This document shows positions 48,359 to 58,400 of a stretch of 64,000 bases of DNA, piece after piece (positions within the stretch are counted from its first letter, which is position 1; every line of letters begins with the position of its first letter). Made by a program: the position numbers and the translations under genes. Source of the stretch: Acidobacteriota bacterium (GTDB lineage: Bacteria > Acidobacteriota > UBA890 > WLXD01); NCBI GenBank assembly GCA_012103255.1, contig WLXD01000002.1, positions 496,001 through 560,000 of the forward strand, in the 5' to 3' direction. The notes beneath the pieces were generated by a model. The model was not told the DNA's origin and searched no databases. It saw only the letters and a list, made by a program, of their open reading frames with translations.

Positions 48359-49093
48359 ATGACCCTCGCCGAAATCACCGCAATCGACGTCGGCTACCAA
48401 ACCGCCGTCGGACGAGTCCGCGATCACAACGAGGACTCGCTGAAGGTAGTGCGCGACCACTCCCTGTTTGCTGTCGCGGACGGCATGGGCGGCCATCTGG
48501 CGGGCGAGCGCGCCAGCGCTCTGGCAGTGGAAGTTCTGCAGGAGCAGGTCACCGCAATCGAAACGGCGGTGGACGGCGAGACGATGCACACCGCGCTGAC
48601 CGAGGCCAACGCGGCCATTTTTCGTGAGTCAGTGGAGAAGCCCGAGCGCCGCGGTATGGGCACCACGATGACTGCTCTTTATCTCGGGCCCACTGCCTAC
48701 TGGATCGGACACGTAGGGGACTCGCGCGCGTGGCGAATTCGAAACAACGTGGGCGAACAGATCACGGAAGACCACTCCGTTGTATGGGAACAGATGCGCG
48801 CTGGACTGATAACGGCGGAGCAGGCTGAGCGGCACCCGATGCGCAACGTGCTCACACGGAGCGTCGGGAACCTCCCGGAAGTGGAGGTCGACGTGTTGAC
48901 TGGTGGAATCCAGCGTGGAGATATCTGGGTGCTCGGGACCGACGGCATGACTCAGGTATTCGACCAGAATCGAATCGCCGAGGTCGTTGCCGCTTCGAGT
49001 AACGCCCAACAGGCCGCCGAGCAGATGGTCGACATCGCCGTGGCCGAAGACGGCAGCGACAACGTTAGTGTCGTCGTCGTTCACTGCGGCTGA
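48359..49093 (+). CDS. PP2C-family protein phosphatase
   Basis: VGRVRDHNEDSLKV, LFAVADGMGGHLAGERASALAVEVL, GTTMTALYLGPTAYWIGHVGDSRAWRI, VLGTDGMTQVF, DGSDNVSVVVV. Confidence 0.93.
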   Translation: MTLAEITAIDVGYQTAVGRVRDHNEDSLKVVRDHSLFAVADGMGGHLAGERASALAVEVLQEQVTAIETAVDGETMHTALTEANAAIFRESVEKPERRGMGTTMTALYLGPTAYWIGHVGDSRAWRIRNNVGEQITEDHSVVWEQMRAGLITAEQAERHPMRNVLTRSVGNLPEVEVDVLTGGIQRGDIWVLGTDGMTQVFDQNRIAEVVAASSNAQQAAEQMVDIAVAEDGSDNVSVVVVHCG

Positions 49094-49094
49094 C

Positions 49095-50750
49095 TCAGCT
49101 CCGCTCTCCCGCCTCCACTGAATCGGCGCCGACCGCACTTTCCTGCCGAGCAAGTCTTGCGTTGATCTCCTCGGTGAGCCGCTCGAAATCCACGCCGAGC
49201 CGACGTGCGGTCTCCGTCGCCATCGAAGTGTTGGCCACCCCGTCGATGAACTGATACGTCGACGTTTCGCCTTCCATCTGTACTTGCAGAAAGTGCGTCG
49301 CCTCGACACTCCCGTTGGCGGCGAGTTCGCGAGCGAGGTCGAGGAAGTGCGTGGTGATGAACGCGCGCGGTGACAACTGCACTAGCAAACGCAGCACCAT
49401 CAGCACAATCTCGGCGGCCTCCGACGGATTCGTACCGGAGCAAAGCTCGTCGAGCAGCACCATCGAGTTCGGACGGATGTGCTCGAACAACGATCGGATG
49501 CGCAAGAGCTCGGTGCCGAGCCGACCCTCAACCTGGTCGGCTCGATCACTTTGCACGAGCGACGCAAACTCGCCCTGGACCATCGGCACTTCTGCCGAAC
49601 TGGCCGGCACGTAGAGGCCGTTCTGCGCAAGAAGTTGAGACAAGCCCACGCCCTGCAAGAGGCGCGTCTTGCCGCCGGAGTTCGGCCCGGTCACCACGCA
49701 TACCGACGCCGAAGTCTCGAGGCTGAGGTCACACGGCACGGGCGACTCGTCCTGCGCCAGAAGCAGAGGATTAAACAACCGGTCGTAGCGCAGCGGCCCG
49801 GTTTCCGTGACTTCTGCGAGGCTCACGTCGAGGCCTCTTTGTCGCGCCGTATCGGCGAACGACCGAGCGGTGAGATACACCTCCAGGTGTCCCACCAGCA
49901 GTGACACCTGGGCCAGTGCCGGCGCGTTCTTGAGGTAGACGTCCACGATCACGCGATTCACGACCTCGCGTGCACTCATCGGATATCCACGCCAGAACAG
50001 GCTGGCCATCTCACGCCAACGCGTCAGGGGGCGCTTGTAGAACCGGTTGTCCCGAGCTTCTTCAAACTCGTCAATTTGCAGGTTCTTGATCCGACCGTCC
50101 GCGCCCAGACGCATCGAAAGCCGCACGGAGGCGAGGTCGTCTTCGAACGACAAGAGGTCCGAGAGGATCCGGTACTGACGCGTCTTCTTGATTGCCGCGC
50201 CGGCCTCGTGGATACGCCGGAGTCCGGACGAGCACGACCCAAAGTCGCTCTCCATCATCTCGATCACGGTGGCGCATTGAGCCAGCACCCGCAGGCGGTC
50301 CGGGGTGTTGTCGACACTCCGCTGCGTGTGCGCAGACTTGATCAGATCGAGAAGGTAGATCAGCTCCTGGTAGAGCTTCTCCGTATGCACCCGAATGTCA
50401 TCGTCCGACTCAAGCTCGCGCAGAATCTCCTGACGGAAACGAATCGTTTCGAGATCACCAGGCGGATTACCCAATACTCTGGCGAGGAATTCGCCGTGGG
50501 CGTTGTACCGCCGCCCGCCGAAGCGCAGCCGACTGAACCCGGCCACGAACTCCTCCAGAAAGATCTCGCTCGCATAAAGGTCGGCGTCCCAGGTGGACGT
50601 CTCCAGCGGTGCATCGCCCAGATTACGGTGGATCCGGGCCGTCTCATTGCTACCGAGGAATGCGAGACCGAGCAGTTCTTCGAGCAGCGCGTGATCGGGC
50701 GTCGCACGCTCCTGACCATGCAGGAGATCGGGGAGCGGAATCGTTGACAT
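49095..50750 (-). CDS. MutS-family ATPase-like protein without recognisable mismatch-recognition domain
   Basis: VTGPNSGGKTRLLQGVGLSQLLAQNGLYVPASSAEVPM, MVLLDELCSGTNPSEAAEI, AFITTHFLDLAREL; no MutS I-type N-terminal domain visible. Confidence 0.82.
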   Translation of the reverse strand: MSTIPLPDLLHGQERATPDHALLEELLGLAFLGSNETARIHRNLGDAPLETSTWDADLYASEIFLEEFVAGFSRLRFGGRRYNAHGEFLARVLGNPPGDLETIRFRQEILRELESDDDIRVHTEKLYQELIYLLDLIKSAHTQRSVDNTPDRLRVLAQCATVIEMMESDFGSCSSGLRRIHEAGAAIKKTRQYRILSDLLSFEDDLASVRLSMRLGADGRIKNLQIDEFEEARDNRFYKRPLTRWREMASLFWRGYPMSAREVVNRVIVDVYLKNAPALAQVSLLVGHLEVYLTARSFADTARQRGLDVSLAEVTETGPLRYDRLFNPLLLAQDESPVPCDLSLETSASVCVVTGPNSGGKTRLLQGVGLSQLLAQNGLYVPASSAEVPMVQGEFASLVQSDRADQVEGRLGTELLRIRSLFEHIRPNSMVLLDELCSGTNPSEAAEIVLMVLRLLVQLSPRAFITTHFLDLARELAANGSVEATHFLQVQMEGETSTYQFIDGVANTSMATETARRLGVDFERLTEEINARLARQESAVGADSVEAGERS

Positions 50751-50777
50751 GGGTCTCACAGGGTTGAGCTACGCTCC

Positions 50778-50807
50778 GGAACCAGGTCCCCGGAGTACAC
50801 CGTAGAG
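50778..50807 (+). promoter_or_regulatory. Candidate ECF-type promoter upstream of RND operon
   Basis: GGAACCA (50778-50784)-N16-CGTAGAG (50801-50807); -10 identical to P2 at 3695. Confidence 0.3.
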
Positions 50808-50996
50808 CGAAAAGACGCAGGAATCACGCTATCAAGATCAATAGGCTGTCGTCGAGTTCAGGGGGAAATGACTCTTAGTAGTTAGCGGAAACGCGTTCCG
50901 TCCCCGTAAACTCGCCGACAACTGGGTTTCTTGAGCATGAGCAGCGCGCTGTTCTGCACAGAACCACGACAACTCCCCTAAGGAACGTCAGCACCC

Positions 50997-53900
50997 ATGC
51001 GCTGGCTTATCGACTTTTCGGTGCGTCGCCCCGTGGCGATCGCCATGACGTACTGCGCGCTCGCGCTCCTTGCGTGGGCGTCATGGACGAACCTGCCCGT
51101 CGACGTGGTTCCGGAAGGGGAGTTCCCCGAACTCATCGTGAACACGTCCTGGGCGGGGGCGTCGCCGGAATCGATCCAGAGTCTCATCACGAGCCCCGTC
51201 GAGACGGTGGCGGTCACAATTCCCGGTGTCCACAAGGTTCTGTCGCAATCACGGCGCGGTGGCTCGGCGGTAACCGTTCAGTTCCTGGAAGACGCTGACC
51301 TGGACCTTGCACGCTTCGAACTCGCCGATCGGCTGAGTCTTCTCCAGGACGACCTTCCTCCCGCAGTTCAGGCGCCGCAGATCAGCACGATTCTGCCTTC
51401 GCAGTTTCAGGAACTCGCCGGCGGCGAGTTCTTCAGCTTCACGCTCAGAGCCCCTCGGTCGATCAACGAACTCCGCGTGGTCGCGAAAGAGGAGGTCCGC
51501 GATGCGCTGATCTCGGTGGCCGGCGTCGCGGACGTGAACGTGACCGGTGGCCAGGATCCTCACCTGCGTGTCACGTTGGACCCAGAGGCGCTGGAACTCT
51601 ACGGACTGACCGCCTGGCAGGTCGCCGGTGCGGTGCGCGAAGTGGAAGGCGAGTGGCCGGTGGGCCAGATCGACGTGGGCGGCACTGCCTTCACGTTGCG
51701 GATCGATCAGAAGCTCGAGAATCTTGATCCGCTCCGTCGACTTCCGTTGCAGCTGTACGGTGATCGCCTGGTGCTGCTCGACGACGTGGCCGACGTTCAG
51801 TTCGGATATGCAGAGGTGGAACAATTCAGCCGGGTGGACGGTGAACCGCTCATTTCCGTGCGGGTCGGGCGCAAACCCGGGACCGATGTGCTCGGCGTGG
51901 CCCGCGCTGTGCGCGCCGAACTCGCTGCGCTTCAGACCACCCTGCCGGCGGACATCACGTTCGAGGTCGTTACCGACGAGGCTGCCGACCTGGAGCAGGA
52001 GCTCGATCTGGTATCCCGGCGACTCATGGTCGTGCTCATTCTCGTTGCCGCCCTCCTCATCATCCTGCTCCGTGACCTCAGAAGCGCGCCGCTGCTGTTC
52101 ACATCGATCGGCGCGGCACTGGCGATCACCATCACCGCGCTCTATCACCTCGAAATTCCGGTAAATGTGCTCACGCTCACCGGCCTTGCGCTGGCGTTCG
52201 GCATGCTCGTCGACAATGCCGTGGTGGTGCTCGAGAACATCATGCGGCACCGGGAAAACGGCGAGGACTCCCAGACGGCCGCCCGACGTGGCACTTCAGA
52301 GGTGATCGTTCCGGTGCTCGCGGCGACGTTGACCACCGTCGGCGTCTTCTTCCCGTTTGTCTATTTCCAGGGCCGCATGCGCGACTACTTCACGCCGATG
52401 GCTCTGGCGATCACGTTCGCTCTCGGCGCGTCGCTGATCGTGGCCCTGACACTCACGCCCGCTGCCGCGGGGCGCGGATGGGTGGCCAAACGTGTTCGCG
52501 CCGGCTCCACTCGCCTCCCCTGGTTCCGATCCGGCCTCGGGCTCGGCCTTCGGCACCCGTACATCGTCGTACTGCTCGCGGTTGGTGCTCTCTACGGCAG
52601 CTATCACCTGTTCAACGAGAACGTCGCGCGTGGCAGCTTCTTCGGCTTCTGGGGCAATCGTGAACAGATCACGGTGAACGTGACATTGCAATCAGGCGCC
52701 GAGGCCACACGCACGGAACAGGCTATGCGGCCGTTCGAGGAGTACGTCCTCGGGCTACCAGACATCGAACGGGTCGAGCTCATCGTCAACAACAACCGGG
52801 GCACGATGCAGGTCAAGTTCCCTGCGGAGATGGAGGTGACCCAGTATCCGCTGGTGGTCAAGGACGAGATCATCACGATCGCGTCGCGCTACGCCGGCCT
52901 AAGGGTCTCGGTGTTCGGCTTCGACCAGAACGGCTATTCGTCGGGATTCAGCGGATCGAGCTGGATGAGCAGCCGCATCAAGCTATACGGCTACAACTAC
53001 GAGCAACTCGGCCTGATCGGTGAGGAGGTTGCCCGCATCGCCCGCCGGAGCGCCCGCGTCCGGGATTCTCAAGTGACGGCCGGCGGTTTCGGCTTCTGGC
53101 GCGACGAAGGCGGCGAGCTTGTGATGCGGGTACGCCGCGACATGCTCGCGCAGCACGGCCTCACGGTTACTGATCTACGCGCACAACTCGAGAGTTTGCT
53201 GTCCGGCAGAACGACGGCGGATCGACTCCGGGTCGGTGCGGACGAGTGGGATACTGCGATCAAGGTCGCCGGCGTGGAGCGTCGGGCCCTCAATGATGTG
53301 CTGCGAGCACCATTGCGCGGGGACAACAGTGGAACGCGGATCGGCGATTTCGTGACGGTGGGGATCCAGTCAGTCCCCGGCGTGATTACCCGCGAGGATC
53401 AGCGCTACGACCGCTATGTCCAGTGGGACTACCGAGGTTCGGGTCGAGCGGCGGAGGCCTATCGCAAGGCCATCTTCGAATCGCTCGAACTACCACCCGG
53501 CTACTCCGCTTCGCTCGAAGACGATCGCGCCTTCACCGATGAGGAGCGCGCCCAGACCCAGCAGGTTGCGACCTTGGCGCTGATCATCATCTTCATGGTG
53601 CTCGCGTCCTTGTATGAGTCTCTCTGGCAGCCCTTCATCGTCCTCCTCTCCGTGCCCGCCGCGATGATCGGCGTTTTCCTGATCTACTACCTAACGGAGG
53701 AACCGTTCGATGCGGCTGCCTCCATCGGGGTCGTGCTACTTGGAGGTATCGTCGTGAACAACGCGATTCTCCTCGTCGACCACATCAACCTTCGCCGGAA
53801 GGAGATGCCACTCGTCGAGGCGATCGTCGCCGGCACGGCCGAGCGCGTCCGACCCATCCTCATCACGTCGATCACGACCATCGGCGGCATGCTGCCGCTC

Positions 53901-54104
53901 GTTCTGATCGAGGCCGAGGTCGAGATGCGCAGCAACGACATCTGGGGAACGCTGGCGCTGTCGACCATTGGTGGACTCACTGCGTCTACTCTTCTGACAC
54001 TCACCCTCACTCCGGTTCTCTTTCTACTGGCTGAACGATGGCGTGCCCGCGCGCAGAACTTCGGCCGCCGCGTCGTAGGCATCTGGCGTTCGCTGCCAGC
54101 GTGA
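50997..54104 (+). CDS. RND-family efflux permease subunit 1
   Basis: ~1035 aa, N-terminal SVRRPVAIAMTYCALALLAW, LTLTGLALAFGMLVDNAVVVLENIMRHRENG, GGIVVNNAILLVDHINLRRKEM. Confidence 0.93.
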   Translation: MRWLIDFSVRRPVAIAMTYCALALLAWASWTNLPVDVVPEGEFPELIVNTSWAGASPESIQSLITSPVETVAVTIPGVHKVLSQSRRGGSAVTVQFLEDADLDLARFELADRLSLLQDDLPPAVQAPQISTILPSQFQELAGGEFFSFTLRAPRSINELRVVAKEEVRDALISVAGVADVNVTGGQDPHLRVTLDPEALELYGLTAWQVAGAVREVEGEWPVGQIDVGGTAFTLRIDQKLENLDPLRRLPLQLYGDRLVLLDDVADVQFGYAEVEQFSRVDGEPLISVRVGRKPGTDVLGVARAVRAELAALQTTLPADITFEVVTDEAADLEQELDLVSRRLMVVLILVAALLIILLRDLRSAPLLFTSIGAALAITITALYHLEIPVNVLTLTGLALAFGMLVDNAVVVLENIMRHRENGEDSQTAARRGTSEVIVPVLAATLTTVGVFFPFVYFQGRMRDYFTPMALAITFALGASLIVALTLTPAAAGRGWVAKRVRAGSTRLPWFRSGLGLGLRHPYIVVLLAVGALYGSYHLFNENVARGSFFGFWGNREQITVNVTLQSGAEATRTEQAMRPFEEYVLGLPDIERVELIVNNNRGTMQVKFPAEMEVTQYPLVVKDEIITIASRYAGLRVSVFGFDQNGYSSGFSGSSWMSSRIKLYGYNYEQLGLIGEEVARIARRSARVRDSQVTAGGFGFWRDEGGELVMRVRRDMLAQHGLTVTDLRAQLESLLSGRTTADRLRVGADEWDTAIKVAGVERRALNDVLRAPLRGDNSGTRIGDFVTVGIQSVPGVITREDQRYDRYVQWDYRGSGRAAEAYRKAIFESLELPPGYSASLEDDRAFTDEERAQTQQVATLALIIIFMVLASLYESLWQPFIVLLSVPAAMIGVFLIYYLTEEPFDAAASIGVVLLGGIVVNNAILLVDHINLRRKEMPLVEAIVAGTAERVRPILITSITTIGGMLPLVLIEAEVEMRSNDIWGTLALSTIGGLTASTLLTLTLTPVLFLLAERWRARAQNFGRRVVGIWRSLPA

Positions 54105-54134
54105 CCCGGTTGCCCCACTGACAGGAAGCGAGAC

Positions 54135-55400
54135 GTGCAAGACAACGACACCGAACCACGCCCCAAGCCGTTGCGAATCATCATCAGCACCGTGCTGTTG
54201 ATCGCACTGGCGGGCGCGGCCTATGTGGCACTGAATGGCATGCCCGTCATCGCGGCCGCAGACGATCCCGCAGAGACCGCGTCTGAAGAGCCGAGCGACG
54301 AAGGGCAGAGCATTCAAGCGCCCGCGTCAGTCCCGGTGCCGGTCGTAACTGCAGATGCCGACCGCCGCGAGATGATCATGAAGATCACGGCAACCGGGAA
54401 CGCCGAGGCCACCCGTCAACTCGAACTACAGACGGCGTCGACGGGCGACGTACTGAGTGTCGACGTGGTCGAGGGGCAGATTGTCGAAGCCGGTGATCCC
54501 ATCGCCCGACTCGACGACACCGAACTCCGGCTCGAGGTTGGCAAAGCTCGCGAAGCACTGGTGAAGGCGATCGCCAACTTCAGCGGCGACCTGACCTACC
54601 TCAAGGACTACGGTGGCGACGACCCCTCGGAGATGGAAGCCCGAGCATTCTCGTCGCTGCTGGAAGCAGACGACTTCGCGGCGTTTATCAACGATCCGGA
54701 GTTCGACGAACTCTTCAACACGATTACCCGCGAAGAGGTGATCGCCGCTCGTGACAACCTGGTCACGCAGCGCGCGAACTTCGAACAGGCCGAACTCAAC
54801 CTCGCGCGCGCTCAGATCCTCGCACCGTTCGGCGGCCAGATCGCCGAACTCGAGGTCGTTGTCGGACAACGTCTTAGCCCCGACACCAAGGTTGCCACTC
54901 TCGTCGACGCGAGCCCGATCCGGGTTCGTGTGGAGGTCCTCGAATCCGACGCCGGGCTCGCTCGCGTCGGCCGCCGCGCGGAGGTTCACTTCGCCGCGTA
55001 TCCCGGCGAAACTTTCGTCGGCGTCGTTGAAGCGATCAGCCCGCTTGTTGACCCGGAGGAGCGCACCCTCGAGGTGCTGGTCTCCCTCCCCAACGACGGT
55101 CTCCGGCTGAAGCCCGGCATGTTCGCCCAGATCACGCTCGACACCCAGATCTTCGACGATCGACTCCTCGTGCCGGCAGACGCGGTGTTGTTGCGCAGCG
55201 ACCGGCCGATGGTGTTCCGCGTGATCAACGGCCGCAGTGACTGGGTTTACATCACGAAGGGACTCGAAAACACGGAGTGGGTCGAAGTCATCGAGGGCAT
55301 CGAGCCCGGCGACGAAGTGATCGTCTCGGGCCACTACAGCCTCGCTCACGACGCCGCGATTCGCGTGGTGGACCCGGAGGCTGACGCTGAGTCCGAATAG
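54135..55400 (+). CDS. RND periplasmic adaptor (membrane fusion) subunit
   Basis: N-terminal TM; ATRQLELQTASTGDVLSVDVVEGQIVEAGDPIARLDDTEL, FEQAELNLARAQILAPFGGQIAELEVVVGQRLSPDTKVATLVD. Confidence 0.92.
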   Translation: MQDNDTEPRPKPLRIIISTVLLIALAGAAYVALNGMPVIAAADDPAETASEEPSDEGQSIQAPASVPVPVVTADADRREMIMKITATGNAEATRQLELQTASTGDVLSVDVVEGQIVEAGDPIARLDDTELRLEVGKAREALVKAIANFSGDLTYLKDYGGDDPSEMEARAFSSLLEADDFAAFINDPEFDELFNTITREEVIAARDNLVTQRANFEQAELNLARAQILAPFGGQIAELEVVVGQRLSPDTKVATLVDASPIRVRVEVLESDAGLARVGRRAEVHFAAYPGETFVGVVEAISPLVDPEERTLEVLVSLPNDGLRLKPGMFAQITLDTQIFDDRLLVPADAVLLRSDRPMVFRVINGRSDWVYITKGLENTEWVEVIEGIEPGDEVIVSGHYSLAHDAAIRVVDPEADAESE

Positions 55401-55416
55401 CTCACGTCGCCCGTCG

Positions 55417-58400
55417 GTGAGTCTGCCGGGCGTCGCCATCAAGCGACCTGTGACCGTCCTGATGGGCTGCGTCGCCGTGCTCCTGCTGGGCTCTGTCTCG
55501 TTCGGCGGGCTCAGCGTGGACCTGCTGCCCGATATCGGCACCCCGCGGGTCACTCTGCTAACCACCGCTGACACCAGCGCGCTGGCACCGCAGGAGATCG
55601 AGCGTCTCGTCACGGCTCCGCTGGAGAACCAGGTGCAGACGGTGTCGGGAGTGCGCCGCGTGACCTCGACGTCGCGCGAGGGCATGTCGGTGATCACCGT
55701 GGAGTTCCCGTGGGGCACGAACCTCGACATCGCGACGCTACACATCCGCGAAGCCGTCGATAAGGTGCGACAACAGCTGCCCGAGGATGTAGAACGACCC
55801 GCCGTGCTGCGCTGGGACCCGGGCAGTGAGCCGGTGATGGGAATGGCCGTCGCCGGTACTGGGAGCCTTGGTGCGCTCCGCGAGATGGTCGAGGCCATTA
55901 TCGTGCCCCGGATGGAACAGGTGCAGGGCATCGCTGGCGCGCAGGTAACTGGTGGCGCTCAGCGCGAGATTCAGGTGAATCTCGAACCCGACAAGCTCGC
56001 GCTCTACGGGCTAACCGTGGCGAACATCGAGGACGCGCTCGAGCGGTCCAACGTAAGCCTCCAGTCCGGGAACGTATTGCAGGGAGCGCTCCGCTATCAG
56101 GTTCGAGCCCTGGGTGAGTTCGCATCCGTTGACGAGATCCGTGACGTGATCATCTCGCGCAGTAGCGGGCGCACGATGGTGCGACTTGGCGACATCGGCG
56201 ACGTCGTCGAGGGCGTAAAACCGCGCACTGCCGGCGCACTCCTGGACGGTCAGCAGGCTATCGGCGTGTTGCTCTACCGGGAGGCTGGGAGCAATACGAT
56301 CGAAGCCGTAGCGGCGGCGGAAGAGGCCCTCGCTGAACTGCGCGCGCAGTATCCCGAGTTGACGCTCGAGATCGCATTCGAGAACGCGTCTTTCATCTCC
56401 GAGGCGATCCAGTCGGTTGTGCAGAACATCGGGCTCGGCAGCATCTTTGCCTTCGGGATCCTGTTTCTGTTCCTGCGCGACCCACGCAACCCCGTCCTCA
56501 TCGGCATAGCGATCCCGATCTCGATCATCGCAACCTTCGTTCTCTGCTACTTCGCCGACATCAGTCTCAACATCATGACCCTCGGTGGTCTCGCACTCGG
56601 TGCCGGACTCCTGGTCGACAACTCGATCGTTGTGCTCGAGAACATCTTCCGACACCGCCAACTCGGCGAGACAGCCGCTGACGCGGCTCGGCATGGCACG
56701 GAGCAGGTGGGCCTCGCGGTAGCGGCTGCGACCACAACAACGATCGCCGTCTTCTTGCCAATCGCATACGTCCACGGCGTGGCCGGCGAGCTATTTGCCG
56801 CACAGGCATGGACCGTCACTTTCGCGCTGATCGCATCGCTGATCGTGTCGCTCACGGTTCTTCCGATGCTCGCCTCGCGCTTCCTGCGGCTTGGCGAATC
56901 GACTTCGACAGGCTCCGGCCCCGACACGGGCGGAGACGATTTCGACCCGCTGCTCGCGGGGCGTGTGCGCCGGCTCCGACGCTGGCTCGGTGCGTTGCCC
57001 GGGCGCGGCGTGGACGGGCTGCTGACCATCATGCTGTTCTGGGTGCGCCTTGCCGTCAGGGCCACCGGGTGGCTGCTGTCGCCGCTGCTGGAAGCCTTCG
57101 CCGCCATCTACAACGGGTTCGCCGCCGTCTATCACCGGCTCCTGATCTTCTGCCTCGCGCACCGAGCCCTGACTCTGGTGGGGATCACCCTGCTGCTCGT
57201 CTGGGGCGCCACCGTGGCGCAACGGCTGCCGTGGGAATTGATGCCGCAGGTCAACACCGGCCGCTTCGAAGTGACGATCGACGTCGAGCCGGGCACCCCA
57301 TTCGCGCGGCTCGACCAGATCGTTCAAGAAACCGAAGCCGCCGCCCGAGCCGGTGACGGCGTCGCGCGAACCTTCGCGACACTCGGCGCGGACCCGGGAG
57401 CCATCACCTCCTCCGCCGCCGGGGCGCTTGAGCTGTCTCCGACGCGGGCTCGTCTGTCCGTGATCATGTCCGGCACGCGAACCCGGACGATGGCACCTGC
57501 CCTCGAGGCTGCAATCGAGCGTGTGCGTACCACCGCCGAGTCAATCCGCGGCGTCAGCGTGGTCATCGACCCGCAGTCCAATCCGTTGCAACGGAGTCTG
57601 GGGCTCAGCGACAGCGGCTTCCAGGTTCTTGTCCGCGGCGACGATCTCGATGTGCTGCAGGGGCTAGCCGACCAGGGCGCCAATATCCTCCAGTCGGTAG
57701 AAGGTCTCACCGATATCAACTCACGATCGACCCGGGGTAATCCGGAGATCCGGCTACGCGTGAAACGCGACGTGGCGGCGCTCTATGGGGTGACCGTGAG
57801 CGACGTGACTCGCGCCCTGCAAGCGGGGCTCCAAGGGACGATCCCGACACAGTTCGTGGAATTCGATCGGCGGATCGACATCCGCGTGGTGGCACTGAGC
57901 GAGCAGCAATCCGTGGAAGCGCTGTTGGATCAGCCGTATGAGACGCAATTGGGCCCCGTGCCGTTCCGCGAACTCGTCGACTTCGAGCGCGCCGTCGGCC
58001 CACAGGAGATCCAGCGTCGCGACCGCGTCCGTGAAGTGCCCATTACTGCCACTCTCACCGGAATCAGCCTGTCAGAGGCCGTCGCGGGCGCCGAGCTCGC
58101 CATGGCCGAACTGGATCTGCCCACGGGCTACCAGTGGCGGATCGGTGGCGAGCGCGAGGAAGTGCAGGCGTCGTTTCAGAGCCTGGCATGGGCACTCGCA
58201 CTGGCCGCAGCCCTGGTCTACATGGTGATGGCCGCACAATTCGAGTCGCTGCTCCACCCCTTCGTGATCCTCTCGACTCTGCCGCTCGGCTGGGTCGGCG
58301 TCGTCACAGGACTCTGGCTGGTGGGTCTGACGGTGAACGTTGTCGCCCTGATCGGGGCGGTAGTGCTCACCGGGATCGTTGTGAACGACGGCATCGTGAA

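Noticed and set aside
51249-52250. 333-aa minus-strand ORF inside RND permease 1
   Set aside because: Shadow ORF opposite conserved RND sequence
54426-55931. 501-aa minus-strand ORF across the adaptor and permease 2 genes
   Set aside because: Antisense to two motif-supported genes
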